NCBI GenBank assembly: GCA_030272155.1
Contig: CP126206.1
Span: 744,001-808,000 of the forward strand
Source of the DNA: Tetradesmus obliquus
Taxonomy: Eukaryota > Chlorophyta > Chlorophyceae > Sphaeropleales > Scenedesmaceae
Direction: 5' to 3'
Length of the DNA: 64,000 nucleotides
Under the pieces are notes generated by a model. It had not been told where the DNA came from and ran no database searches. It worked only from the letters and a program-made list of their open reading frames with translations. Below are positions 1 to 11,535 of the stretch, one piece after another. The stretch's first letter is position 1, and the number at the start of each line of letters is the position of its first letter. Both the position numbers and the translations under genes were made by a program.

Positions 1-2146
1 CGGCACACACAAAGACTCCTCTTGCGGCTGCGCACCATGTTCCACAAATCTGGCAGCTTCAATACATCAGCCATGACAGATGCAGCTGTGATCTTCATAA
101 AGGTGTTGTACAGGCCGTGCTGCAGGTCTCGCGGCTTCACATCAGCACCACCCAGCTGGCAGCTGTTATACAAGTAGTTGCGGAAGGCTGCTTTGAGGCT
201 GCCAAATGCATGTTCAATGGGCTTGTTGAAATCTGGGGAGTAGGGTGCAAAGTGCAGCAGTTGATCTTCATTGATGCCACCTGCAACCAACATCTGTAGG
301 CCATCCTTCCCCAGGTGAACACTTGGGTTGTCAAAGATGTACAGCGGCGTAGTGCCGCGCTGCGCCTGCTGTTGGTTGGCTATGTCTTTGATCTCCATCA
401 TGCAGTGAACAAACTCCAGCTGAGTCATGCTCTTGGCCTGCTGGGTTGGTTTGTCCTTCAACTGCAGGTGCAAGAATTGCCGGATTGGCAGCGCGCAGCC
501 TTGTTAGCAGCGCAGGAGCGCAACGCAGCGGTGTGGATGGATGCGATGGGACGCTTCTACATCAGGCTCAGTGCAGACAAGGTCAGATACATCACCAAGT
601 CTATGAGGGGGCAGAGATTGTTCTGGGGCTTGACTGGCTGCTTGCCAGGTGTGCAGCACTTCAAGTTCTGCGCGCCGCGTGCAGTCGCCACAGCAGCAGC
701 GCTTCAGTGCAAGATGTGTGCATGTGTGCTGGCTGATATGGTTGGCACATGCATGGGCTACATGCACACAAGCGAGGAGCAGCTGGTGTGCATGCTGTAC
801 TGGTTAGGCACCAGCAGCAGTATGTGTGCTCAGGTAGCAGTGGACTGGTGGGATGGGCGGATTGATTTCCTCCATGCACAGCACAACATGCTGATTCAAG
901 CTGATGGCTCATGTCATGACAAGGGTTATTACAGCAGCAGCAGGCAGCTGGTGCTGGAGCGCGACTTTGAGTTCTGCGCTGCAGCATATGACAACTGGCT
1001 GCAGCCAGGGGGCAGTGTGCTGCGCGTGAGCACGCGCGGATGTGACATGCACCAATCCTTGCACATTGGTTTCCAGCTTGCTGCTGCAGGTGGTGTCATT
1101 GTACTGTCACCAAGTTACTCTGCTGTTATGTTCACAGCAGAGGACGGGCAGCGCTGCAGCTTCACTACAGCACTAAAAAAAGCACTGCGGGACTGTTACT
1201 ACACAGTACAGCAGGGCTGGCATGTCTTTCAATGGCAGGCGCCTGCGCAGTAGCAGCGCACACTCACCATGTACGGTACATTGAGGTTGCCAACATGGTC
1301 CTTGTTGTCTGTTGTGCCGGTGACAAACTTGCAGTAGACGGGCCCGTGCACAGCGTTGACGGCGCAGACAAAGTGCAACTTGACCGGCTCTGCGTCCTTG
1401 CCCTTGCGCATCCATTTGCATGGCAGCACAGCATGCACGTTTTCATCGTGTGCATCACAATAGACCTTGACGGAGCCGCCTGCCAGGTCTGACATCCAGA
1501 ATTTGCACTCATCAATGAAATATATGCGCTGCAGCATGTCGGGGTCACTTTGGTACTTCTGCCACAGCGCCGCAGCTGCTGCCTTTCGCCTTTGTTTCTG
1601 TATCTTTGTCAAGTCCAGCTTCACATCTATTCTCCTGCGCACCAGGTCGGGGTCAGCCCATTTCATGTACTTCAGCAGTCTCTTGGGTGTGATGTTGTAG
1701 TCAGTGCACAGCTGGCGCAGTGTGTCATTTTCCTGACATGCGACTTCGATTGAAGTCCACCACACGTGCACATCAACCTTTCTCTTTGATTCTGCAGATG
1801 GGTAGGCCTTTACCACCTTGCCAGCCTTGAATATTGTGCTGGCATGGAAGGCGACAGCATGTGGGACATTTGAGGGCCTGCCGCCATGCTTGGGTGTAGC
1901 CACTGTGCCGTTTGCTGTGAAGTTCTTGTGATGAAGTTTGCAGAACCGGTTCAGGTCCCCGTGTACCTCCTTGGCGTAGTCAGGGTACTGCTCTCTGTAA
2001 TAATATGCGGGCGTAAACTTTTCGTCAGCTGTGGTCAAAGCCATTATCACACACACCACCGCCGCCACCCTCATGGCCGTGGTGCTGCGGTTGCTCTTCC
2101 ATCCTGAAGGGTGCTTGCGCACCATGGACAGCCCCCCTGCAGGCAT
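1..2146 (-). CDS. Tc1/mariner-like DDE transposase, array copy 1 (cut by the window edge)
   Basis: Exon 1 is 2146-1268 and exon 2 starts at 461 and runs off the window at position 1. The intron is 1267-462, with donor GTGAGTG and an acceptor ending CTGCAG. Only the second catalytic Asp and the conserved SPDFNKPIE block of exon 2 fall inside the window; the C-terminal end is missing. Copy 2 (4223-6426) is complete and is described in full there. Confidence 0.88.
468..1253 (+). CDS. PD-(D/E)XK-like nuclease, array copy 1 (exon 2 only)
   Basis: This is the large exon of the nuclease gene lying inside the transposase intron on the opposite strand. The short first exon would sit 429 bases upstream of 468, outside the window. 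The frame is open through the left end, but codons before 468 are antisense to transposase exon 2 and are probably not translated. The stop is 14 bp short of the transposase exon boundary. An internal start at 537 is a possible alternative. Confidence 0.65.
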   Translation: MQELPDWQRAALLAAQERNAAVWMDAMGRFYIRLSADKVRYITKSMRGQRLFWGLTGCLPGVQHFKFCAPRAVATAAALQCKMCACVLADMVGTCMGYMHTSEEQLVCMLYWLGTSSSMCAQVAVDWWDGRIDFLHAQHNMLIQADGSCHDKGYYSSSRQLVLERDFEFCAAAYDNWLQPGGSVLRVSTRGCDMHQSLHIGFQLAAAGGVIVLSPSYSAVMFTAEDGQRCSFTTALKKALRDCYYTVQQGWHVFQWQAPAQ

Positions 2147-2254
2147 GAATCCAAAACATATGGATATGTTAGCTGTGCTTCTAGCAGCAGTGTGAACAGA
2201 AGTAACTGGTCAGGTCAAACAACAGCCTGCGGCATCATGGAGTTTGACCGGTCT

Positions 2255-2975
2255 CAGCTGGGCATGGTACAAATGTAGCGAACAAGTGGCCTACATATAA
2301 ATGTCAAGCTTTCAACGACGAATCTAAATCAATTTGAGCTGTTAGCAGTGGCACAGTGTGCTGCAAGAAAAGTGCTAAAACACGTTGCCCTGAAGTGCCC
2401 CGACTCGGCTGTTACATATGTTAACTTGCGCTGTAGAGTGTTGCTGTGGGTGCTGCTGCCTGCAACATGTTTTGATGTGTATTGTAATTCTTCTGGGCTT
2501 CCCTTGCTGGCTGATCAGGCACTGCAGTTCTGGTGTGCCAAGTGCCCTGCCGCTGCTGTTGCGCTCTGCTGCTTGGCGCTGTGCGCTGCACATACAGTTT
2601 CAACTGTCATATCTGTTACATACTGCGCAACACCGCTTCAGGCCCACCGGCAGCTGCTGCGCGCGTGCAGCTAGTGTGGCTGCACAGAGTTTGTTGAGTA
2701 CTAGTATTCTACACAGTTTCCTGCAAACATCCTTCTTGTGTGATCAAGGCGAATTCTGGAGCTCAAAATTACTAGCAGTTTGGAGCTGCTGCTGCTGGCA
2801 GGTGAGGCCCTGCTGTGCAGTTGGGATGCAAGCAAACCAAAGCAGCAGCACTGGCAGCTGTGCCTTACTGTGCCTGCCACATACAGCAGGTTGCTATGCC
2901 AGCATGGCTGTCTGCTTGCAAGCTGTGTTGATTTGTTGCAAAATGCAGATGCTGCGTTTGTACCATGCCCAGCTG
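2255..2975. repeat. Terminal direct repeat of the array element, copy 1 (721 bp, inverted ends)
   Basis: The left end reads CAGCTGGGCATGGTACAAA and the right end is its exact reverse complement. With the bases just outside, the arms match for 23 bp, and for 29 bp with two mismatches. A TATAAATG motif lies 41 bp inside the left end on the plus strand. A Cys/Leu-rich plus-strand frame (about 2348-2674, continuing in the same frame after a stop from 2675 to 3127) fills much of the repeat but has no ATG at its start; its coding status is doubtful. The ends were set by the inverted arms and by the array stopping at this same point at 24375/24376. Confidence 0.8.
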
Positions 2976-4038
2976 AGACTGTGATTGCATGCCAGCCTTT
3001 GCTGCAGCAGTTCTTAGCCTGCACTGCATCCCTTCTGTTGCTGTTCCTGGACTTGGTGCCTGAAGTGCACACCTACCTTTTTATGCTATGGCTGATGTGC
3101 TCCTGCTGCTGCTGGGTATGCAGCTGATTTTACTGCGGCAGTAGCACTGTTTGCAATCTATGATATCTGCCTGGGCAGGAGCAGCAGCAGCAGCAGACGA
3201 CAGGAAACGTTACAGCTATGTGTGCTTTGAATCACGGTGGCATGTGCTTTTCAACTGCAGTTGTTGGTGGGCGTGACAGCAGCAGCATGTGCCAGCAGGT
3301 GCCTCACTGCTGCTACCTAATTTTTTTGCGAAGGCTTTCAGTACAGCGCTGTGTTCAACGTCGTTTAATGTTCATTCCAAATTGTTTACAGGTGCTGCAG
3401 CAACGCGATTGAGCTGCAGTGCTCTGGACATCCGTGTTGACCCGTCAGGCTCACCTGCAACGTGGGCTTGCGAGGGCCCTTCAGGATTGGTTTTCTGCCT
3501 CAACCAAAGGTACGTTGCATAATGTGTCGACGATGATGAGTTGGCAGCGTGGCAGCTGTGTGGCTCGGAGCAGGCTTGTTTCAGGGCACCTTTCCGTCTT
3601 GAAGTTCTTCACCATACCGCAGTTTATTTCGGCTCGAGCCATGCTTAAATCAATCATCAAATATAAAAGTTAATTTACCGCAAGGTTTCTTGCAGGCTCC
3701 GTGCATAAAGCTTGGCAGGCCAACAGTCGTCACAACTCACGCGAGTGACAGCAGCAGGAGCCATGTTCAAGAGCTACGAGCGTAGTTGAATTATGCCAGG
3801 AATTTTTCCGTTACATTCGGCAATTCAGCATGACTGCAAATGCCTGTATGTGAAATGGCCACCAAGTGCCTTGCTGCCTTGCAGCAGTTGTTTGAAGCAG
3901 GAACCGCTCCTGACAAGTCTGAGCACCAAAGCACAACATCCACATGTAGTTTACTCATACAATAAGCTTCTGAACATGCCATTTTGTTCCCACACTCGCT
4001 CTCAGGTGAACACCAGGAAGTAACCACCCTACAGCAGC
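2976..4038. other. Non-coding spacer of the array unit (recurs every 4280 bp)
   Basis: No convincing gene is visible here. A good TATA box, TATAAAA, lies at 3662-3668 on the plus strand, about 377 bp before the first ATG of the nuclease gene, and could be its promoter. Several short plus-strand frames occur (64-84 codons) without recognisable motifs. The equivalent stretches of later copies are 7256-8318, 11536-12598, 15816-16878 and 20096-21158; they are not listed again. Confidence 0.5.
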
Positions 4039-5512
4039 ATGGTGCCAGCACCTCCCAAGCCCCGGGCGGTGCGAACATGCAGGACGGCGACAAGCGCAGG
4101 TGCCCTCAAACAGGTGAGCTCAAGGGCTCTCTGAGTGACACCCTGTGCACTGCTGGCTAGCCATCTTGCATGCAGCTGACAGCCACAATCCCTACATGCC
4201 ATGCAGCAGCACAACAGCAGACTCAGCGCTGGTCTTTCCTGGGGTAGTCGCCAGCAGTGCCGCGGCGCTGCTTCCCGTCTCGGCACACACAAAGACTCCT
4301 CTTGCGGCTGCGCACCATGTTCCACAAATCTGGCAGCTTCAATACATCAGCCATGACAGATGCAGCTGTGATCTTCATAAAGGTGTTGTACAGGCCGTGC
4401 TGCAGGTCTCGCGGCTTCACATCAGCACCACCCAGCTGGCAGCTGTTATACAAGTAGTTGCGGAAGGCTGCTTTGAGGCTGCCAAATGCATGTTCAATGG
4501 GCTTGTTGAAATCTGGGGAGTAGGGTGCAAAGTGCAGCAGTTGATCTTCATTGATGCCACCTGCAACCAACATCTGTAGGCCATCCTTCCCCAGGTGAAC
4601 ACTTGGGTTGTCAAAGATGTACAGCGGCGTAGTGCCGCGCTGCGCCTGCTGTTGGTTGGCTATGTCTTTGATCTCCATCATGCAGTGAACAAACTCCAGC
4701 TGAGTCATGCTCTTGGCCTGCTGGGTTGGTTTGTCCTTCAACTGCAGGTGCAAGAATTGCCGGATTGGCAGCGCGCAGCCTTGTTAGCAGCGCAGGAGCG
4801 CAACGCAGCGGTGTGGATGGATGCGATGGGACGCTTCTACATCAGGCTCAGTGCAGACAAGGTCAGATACATCACCAAGTCTATGAGGGGGCAGAGATTG
4901 TTCTGGGGCTTGACTGGCTGCTTGCCAGGTGTGCAGCACTTCAAGTTCTGCGCGCCGCGTGCAGTCGCCACAGCAGCAGCGCTTCAGTGCAAGATGTGTG
5001 CATGTGTGCTGGCTGATATGGTTGGCACATGCATGGGCTACATGCACACAAGCGAGGAGCAGCTGGTGTGCATGCTGTACTGGTTAGGCACCAGCAGCAG
5101 TATGTGTGCTCAGGTAGCAGTGGACTGGTGGGATGGGCGGATTGATTTCCTCCATGCACAGCACAACATGCTGATTCAAGCTGATGGCTCATGTCATGAC
5201 AAGGGTTATTACAGCAGCAGCAGGCAGCTGGTGCTGGAGCGCGACTTTGAGTTCTGCGCTGCAGCATATGACAACTGGCTGCAGCCAGGGGGCAGTGTGC
5301 TGCGCGTGAGCACGCGCGGATGTGACATGCACCAATCCTTGCACATTGGTTTCCAGCTTGCTGCTGCAGGTGGTGTCATTGTACTGTCACCAAGTTACTC
5401 TGCTGTTATGTTCACAGCAGAGGACGGGCAGCGCTGCAGCTTCACTACAGCACTAAAAAAAGCACTGCGGGACTGTTACTACACAGTACAGCAGGGCTGG
5501 CATGTCTTTTAA
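4039..5512 (+). CDS. PD-(D/E)XK-like nuclease nested antisense to the transposase, array copy 2
   Basis: Proposed exon 1 is 4039-4113 (25 codons, ending CAG before GTGAGC). Proposed exon 2 is 4748-5512, after a pyrimidine-rich acceptor ending CTGCAG; both junctions are phase 0. The intact copies encode about 286 residues. Exon 2 shows a Cys cluster with a CKMC pair, then SEEQ, then GRIDF followed ten residues later by LIQADG and a His, then ERDFEF and VLRVS. This is the order of the Vsr/DUF559-like branch of the PD-(D/E)XK fold, which cuts DNA. The usual catalytic Glu is Gln here. The homologous gene at 54799-56122 keeps Glu, which supports the assignment. In this copy alone a C-to-T change at about 5510 creates an early stop that removes seven residues. 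Exon 1 is inferred from splice phase only. Confidence 0.7.
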
Positions 5513-6426
5513 TGGCAGGCGCCTGCGCAGTAGCAGCGCACACTCACCATGTACGGTACATTGAGGTTGCCAACATGGTCCTTGTTGTCTGTTGTGCCGG
5601 TGACAAACTTGCAGTAGACGGGCCCGTGCACAGCGTTGACGGCGCAGACAAAGTGCAACTTGACCGGCTCTGCGTCCTTGCCCTTGCGCATCCATTTGCA
5701 TGGCAGCACAGCATGCACGTTTTCATCGTGTGCATCACAATAGACCTTGACGGAGCCGCCTGCCAGGTCTGACATCCAGAATTTGCACTCATCAATGAAA
5801 TATATGCGCTGCAGCATGTCGGGGTCACTTTGGTACTTCTGCCACAGCGCCGCAGCTGCTGCCTTTCGCCTTTGTTTCTGTATCTTTGTCAAGTCCAGCT
5901 TCACATCTATTCTCCTGCGCACCAGGTCGGGGTCAGCCCATTTCATGTACTTCAGCAGTCTCTTGGGTGTGATGTTGTAGTCAGTGCACAGCTGGCGCAG
6001 TGTGTCATTTTCCTGACATGCGACTTCGATTGAAGTCCACCACACGTGCACATCAACCTTTCTCTTTGATTCTGCAGATGGGTAGGCCTTTACCACCTTG
6101 CCAGCCTTGAATATTGTGCTGGCATGGAAGGCGACAGCATGTGGGACATTTGAGGGCCTGCCGCCATGCTTGGGTGTAGCCACTGTGCCGTTTGCTGTGA
6201 AGTTCTTGTGATGAAGTTTGCAGAACCGGTTCAGGTCCCCGTGTACCTCCTTGGCGTAGTCAGGGTACTGCTCTCTGTAATAATATGCGGGCGTAAACTT
6301 TTCGTCAGCTGTGGTCAAAGCCATTATCACACACACCACCGCCGCCACCCTCATGGCCGTGGTGCTGCGGTTGCTCTTCCATCCTGAAGGGTGCTTGCGC
6401 ACCATGGACAGCCCCCCTGCAGGCAT
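4223..6426 (-). CDS. Tc1/mariner (IS630)-like DDE transposase, array copy 2 (complete reference copy)
   Basis: Exon 1 is 6426-5548 and exon 2 is 4741-4223, joined phase 0 across an 806-bp intron (donor GTGAGTG, acceptor CTGCAG). The product is 465 residues from the first ATG. An N-terminal basic, helix-turn-helix-like region (about residues 90-190) contains PKHGGRPS and the NITPKRLLKYM segment. The catalytic triad is visible as D212 in YFIDECKFW, D337 in YIFDNPSVH and E376 in SPDFNKPIEH, so the spacing is DD38E rather than the DD34E of classical Tc1. Such enzymes cut and paste elements at TA sites in known families. The intron is filled by an antisense nuclease exon. Later in-frame ATGs (for example at residue 8 or 25) could be the real start. 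Confidence 0.9.
4742..4747. promoter_or_regulatory. Palindromic CTGCAG serving as 3' splice site on both strands
   Basis: The minus-strand transposase intron ends with the CAG of this hexamer (exon 2 begins at 4741). The plus-strand nuclease intron ends with the CAG of the same hexamer (exon 2 begins at 4748). The two exons are therefore separated by only six bases. The site recurs in each unit, at 462-467, 9022, 13302, 17582 and 21862. Use in vivo is inferred. Confidence 0.6.
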
Positions 6427-6534
6427 GAATCCAAAACATATGGATATGTTAGCTGTGCTTCTAGCAGCAGTGTGAACAGAAGTAACTGGTCAGGTCAAAC
6501 AACAGCCTGCGGCATCATGGAGTTTGACCGGTCT

Positions 6535-7255
6535 CAGCTGGGCATGGTACAAATGTAGCGAACAAGTGGCCTACATATAAATGTCAAGCTTTCAACGACG
6601 AATCTAAATCAATTTGAGCTGTTAGCAGTGGCACAGTGTGCTGCAAGAAAAGTGCTAAAACACGTTGCCCTGAAGTGCCCCGACTCGGCTGTTACATATG
6701 TTAACTTGCGCTGTAGAGTGTTGCTGTGGGTGCTGCTGCCTGCAACATGTTTTGATGTGTATTGTAATTCTTCTGGGCTTCCCTTGCTGGCTGATCAGGC
6801 ACTGCAGTTCTGGTGTGCCAAGTGCCCTGCCGCTGCTGTTGCGCTCTGCTGCTTGGCGCTGTGCGCTGCACATACAGTTTCAACTGTCATATCTGTTACA
6901 TACTGCGCAACACCGCTTCAGGCCCACCGGCAGCTGCTGCGCGCGTGCAGCTAGTGTGGCTGCACAGAGTTTGTTGAGTACTAGTATTCTACACAGTTTC
7001 CTGCAAACATCCTTCTTGTGTGATCAAGGCGAATTCTGGAGCTCAAAATTACTAGCAGTTTGGAGCTGCTGCTGCTGGCAGGTGAGGCCCTGCTGTGCAG
7101 TTGGGATGCAAGCAAACCAAAGCAGCAGCACTGGCAGCTGTGCCTTACTGTGCCTGCCACATACAGCAGGTTGCTATGCCAGCATGGCTGTCTGCTTGCA
7201 AGCTGTGTTGATTTGTTGCAAAATGCAGATGCTGCGTTTGTACCATGCCCAGCTG
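6535..7255. repeat. Terminal direct repeat of the array element, copy 2
   Basis: This is the same 721-bp segment as 2255-2975, one period later. It has the same inverted ends and no difference was noticed by eye. Confidence 0.8.
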
Positions 7256-8318
7256 AGACTGTGATTGCATGCCAGCCTTTGCTGCAGCAGTTCTTAGCCT
7301 GCACTGCATCCCTTCTGTTGCTGTTCCTGGACTTGGTGCCTGAAGTGCACACCTACCTTTTTATGCTATGGCTGATGTGCTCCTGCTGCTGCTGGGTATG
7401 CAGCTGATTTTACTGCGGCAGTAGCACTGTTTGCAATCTATGATATCTGCCTGGGCAGGAGCAGCAGCAGCAGCAGACGACAGGAAACGTTACAGCTATG
7501 TGTGCTTTGAATCACGGTGGCATGTGCTTTTCAACTGCAGTTGTTGGTGGGCGTGACAGCAGCAGCATGTGCCAGCAGGTGCCTCACTGCTGCTACCTAA
7601 TTTTTTTGCGAAGGCTTTCAGTACAGCGCTGTGTTCAACGTCGTTTAATGTTCATTCCAAATTGTTTACAGGTGCTGCAGCAACGCGATTGAGCTGCAGT
7701 GCTCTGGACATCCGTGTTGACCCGTCAGGCTCACCTGCAACGTGGGCTTGCGAGGGCCCTTCAGGATTGGTTTTCTGCCTCAACCAAAGGTACGTTGCAT
7801 AATGTGTCGACGATGATGAGTTGGCAGCGTGGCAGCTGTGTGGCTCGGAGCAGGCTTGTTTCAGGGCACCTTTCCGTCTTGAAGTTCTTCACCATACCGC
7901 AGTTTATTTCGGCTCGAGCCATGCTTAAATCAATCATCAAATATAAAAGTTAATTTACCGCAAGGTTTCTTGCAGGCTCCGTGCATAAAGCTTGGCAGGC
8001 CAACAGTCGTCACAACTCACGCGAGTGACAGCAGCAGGAGCCATGTTCAAGAGCTACGAGCGTAGTTGAATTATGCCAGGAATTTTTCCGTTACATTCGG
8101 CAATTCAGCATGACTGCAAATGCCTGTATGTGAAATGGCCACCAAGTGCCTTGCTGCCTTGCAGCAGTTGTTTGAAGCAGGAACCGCTCCTGACAAGTCT
8201 GAGCACCAAAGCACAACATCCACATGTAGTTTACTCATACAATAAGCTTCTGAACATGCCATTTTGTTCCCACACTCGCTCTCAGGTGAACACCAGGAAG
8301 TAACCACCCTACAGCAGC

Positions 8319-9813
8319 ATGGTGCCAGCACCTCCCAAGCCCCGGGCGGTGCGAACATGCAGGACGGCGACAAGCGCAGGTGCCCTCAAACAGGTGAGCT
8401 CAAGGGCTCTCTGAGTGACACCCTGTGCACTGCTGGCTAGCCATCTTGCATGCAGCTGACAGCCACAATCCCTACATGCCATGCAGCAGCACAACAGCAG
8501 ACTCAGCGCTGGTCTTTCCTGGGGTAGTCGCCAGCAGTGCCGCGGCGCTGCTTCCCGTCTCGGCACACACAAAGACTCCTCTTGCGGCTGCGCACCATGT
8601 TCCACAAATCTGGCAGCTTCAATACATCAGCCATGACAGATGCAGCTGTGATCTTCATAAAGGTGTTGTACAGGCCGTGCTGCAGGTCTCGCGGCTTCAC
8701 ATCAGCACCACCCAGCTGGCAGCTGTTATACAAGTAGTTGCGGAAGGCTGCTTTGAGGCTGCCAAATGCATGTTCAATGGGCTTGTTGAAATCTGGGGAG
8801 TAGGGTGCAAAGTGCAGCAGTTGATCTTCATTGATGCCACCTGCAACCAACATCTGTAGGCCATCCTTCCCCAGGTGAACACTTGGGTTGTCAAAGATGT
8901 ACAGCGGCGTAGTGCCGCGCTGCGCCTGCTGTTGGTTGGCTATGTCTTTGATCTCCATCATGCAGTGAACAAACTCCAGCTGAGTCATGCTCTTGGCCTG
9001 CTGGGTTGGTTTGTCCTTCAACTGCAGGTGCAAGAATTGCCGGATTGGCAGCGCGCAGCCTTGTTAGCAGCGCAGGAGCGCAACGCAGCGGTGTGGATGG
9101 ATGCGATGGGACGCTTCTACATCAGGCTCAGTGCAGACAAGGTCAGATACATCACCAAGTCTATGAGGGGGCAGAGATTGTTCTGGGGCTTGACTGGCTG
9201 CTTGCCAGGTGTGCAGCACTTCAAGTTCTGCGCGCCGCGTGCAGTCGCCACAGCAGCAGCGCTTCAGTGCAAGATGTGTGCATGTGTGCTGGCTGATATG
9301 GTTGGCACATGCATGGGCTACATGCACACAAGCGAGGAGCAGCTGGTGTGCATGCTGTACTGGTTAGGCACCAGCAGCAGTATGTGTGCTCAGGTAGCAG
9401 TGGACTGGTGGGATGGGCGGATTGATTTCCTCCATGCACAGCACAACATGCTGATTCAAGCTGATGGCTCATGTCATGACAAGGGTTATTACAGCAGCAG
9501 CAGGCAGCTGGTGCTGGAGCGCGACTTTGAGTTCTGCGCTGCAGCATATGACAACTGGCTGCAGCCAGGGGGCAGTGTGCTGCGCGTGAGCACGCGCGGA
9601 TGTGACATGCACCAATCCTTGCACATTGGTTTCCAGCTTGCTGCTGCAGGTGGTGTCATTGTACTGTCACCAAGTTACTCTGCTGTTATGTTCACAGCAG
9701 AGGACGGGCAGCGCTGCAGCTTCACTACAGCACTAAAAAAAGCACTGCGGGACTGTTACTACACAGTACAGCAGGGCTGGCATGTCTTTCAATGGCAGGC
9801 GCCTGCGCAGTAG
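8319..9813 (+). CDS. PD-(D/E)XK-like nuclease, array copy 3
   Basis: Exons are 8319-8393 and 9028-9813. The last seven codons lost in copy 2 are present, giving about 286 residues. The gene is otherwise identical in visible sequence to copy 2. Confidence 0.7.
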
Positions 9814-10706
9814 CAGCGCACACTCACCATGTACGGTACATTGAGGTTGCCAACATGGTCCTTGTTGTCTGTTGTGCCGGTGACAAACTTGCAGTAGACG
9901 GGCCCGTGCACAGCGTTGACGGCGCAGACAAAGTGCAACTTGACCGGCTCTGCGTCCTTGCCCTTGCGCATCCATTTGCATGGCAGCACAGCATGCACGT
10001 TTTCATCGTGTGCATCACAATAGACCTTGACGGAGCCGCCTGCCAGGTCTGACATCCAGAATTTGCACTCATCAATGAAATATATGCGCTGCAGCATGTC
10101 GGGGTCACTTTGGTACTTCTGCCACAGCGCCGCAGCTGCTGCCTTTCGCCTTTGTTTCTGTATCTTTGTCAAGTCCAGCTTCACATCTATTCTCCTGCGC
10201 ACCAGGTCGGGGTCAGCCCATTTCATGTACTTCAGCAGTCTCTTGGGTGTGATGTTGTAGTCAGTGCACAGCTGGCGCAGTGTGTCATTTTCCTGACATG
10301 CGACTTCGATTGAAGTCCACCACACGTGCACATCAACCTTTCTCTTTGATTCTGCAGATGGGTAGGCCTTTACCACCTTGCCAGCCTTGAATATTGTGCT
10401 GGCATGGAAGGCGACAGCATGTGGGACATTTGAGGGCCTGCCGCCATGCTTGGGTGTAGCCACTGTGCCGTTTGCTGTGAAGTTCTTGTGATGAAGTTTG
10501 CAGAACCGGTTCAGGTCCCCGTGTACCTCCTTGGCGTAGTCAGGGTACTGCTCTCTGTAATAATATGCGGGCGTAAACTTTTCGTCAGCTGTGGTCAAAG
10601 CCATTATCACACACACCACCGCCGCCACCCTCATGGCCGTGGTGCTGCGGTTGCTCTTCCATCCTGAAGGGTGCTTGCGCACCATGGACAGCCCCCCTGC
10701 AGGCAT
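8503..10706 (-). CDS. Tc1/mariner-like transposase, array copy 3
   Basis: Exons are 10706-9828 and 9021-8503, with the same 465-residue product as copy 2. The nuclease exon of this copy lies wholly within its intron. Confidence 0.9.
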
Positions 10707-10814
10707 GAATCCAAAACATATGGATATGTTAGCTGTGCTTCTAGCAGCAGTGTGAACAGAAGTAACTGGTCAGGTCAAACAACAGCCTGCGGCATCATGG
10801 AGTTTGACCGGTCT

Positions 10815-11535
10815 CAGCTGGGCATGGTACAAATGTAGCGAACAAGTGGCCTACATATAAATGTCAAGCTTTCAACGACGAATCTAAATCAATTTGAGCT
10901 GTTAGCAGTGGCACAGTGTGCTGCAAGAAAAGTGCTAAAACACGTTGCCCTGAAGTGCCCCGACTCGGCTGTTACATATGTTAACTTGCGCTGTAGAGTG
11001 TTGCTGTGGGTGCTGCTGCCTGCAACATGTTTTGATGTGTATTGTAATTCTTCTGGGCTTCCCTTGCTGGCTGATCAGGCACTGCAGTTCTGGTGTGCCA
11101 AGTGCCCTGCCGCTGCTGTTGCGCTCTGCTGCTTGGCGCTGTGCGCTGCACATACAGTTTCAACTGTCATATCTGTTACATACTGCGCAACACCGCTTCA
11201 GGCCCACCGGCAGCTGCTGCGCGCGTGCAGCTAGTGTGGCTGCACAGAGTTTGTTGAGTACTAGTATTCTACACAGTTTCCTGCAAACATCCTTCTTGTG
11301 TGATCAAGGCGAATTCTGGAGCTCAAAATTACTAGCAGTTTGGAGCTGCTGCTGCTGGCAGGTGAGGCCCTGCTGTGCAGTTGGGATGCAAGCAAACCAA
11401 AGCAGCAGCACTGGCAGCTGTGCCTTACTGTGCCTGCCACATACAGCAGGTTGCTATGCCAGCATGGCTGTCTGCTTGCAAGCTGTGTTGATTTGTTGCA
11501 AAATGCAGATGCTGCGTTTGTACCATGCCCAGCTG
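10815..11535. repeat. Terminal direct repeat of the array element, copy 3
   Basis: This is the 721-bp repeat again, with CAG...CTG inverted ends, separating interiors 2 and 3 of the array. Confidence 0.8.

Noticed and set aside
315-467. N-terminal 51 codons of the plus-strand nuclease frame
   Set aside because: They are antisense to transposase exon 2 and precede a strong acceptor. A separate first exon at the position of 4039-4113 fits the phase better.
2418-2984. 188-codon Cys/Leu-rich plus-strand frame in the array repeat (and its copies)
   Set aside because: It has skewed composition from CTG-rich DNA, no recognisable domain, and competes with another open frame on the same strand. Not called as a gene.
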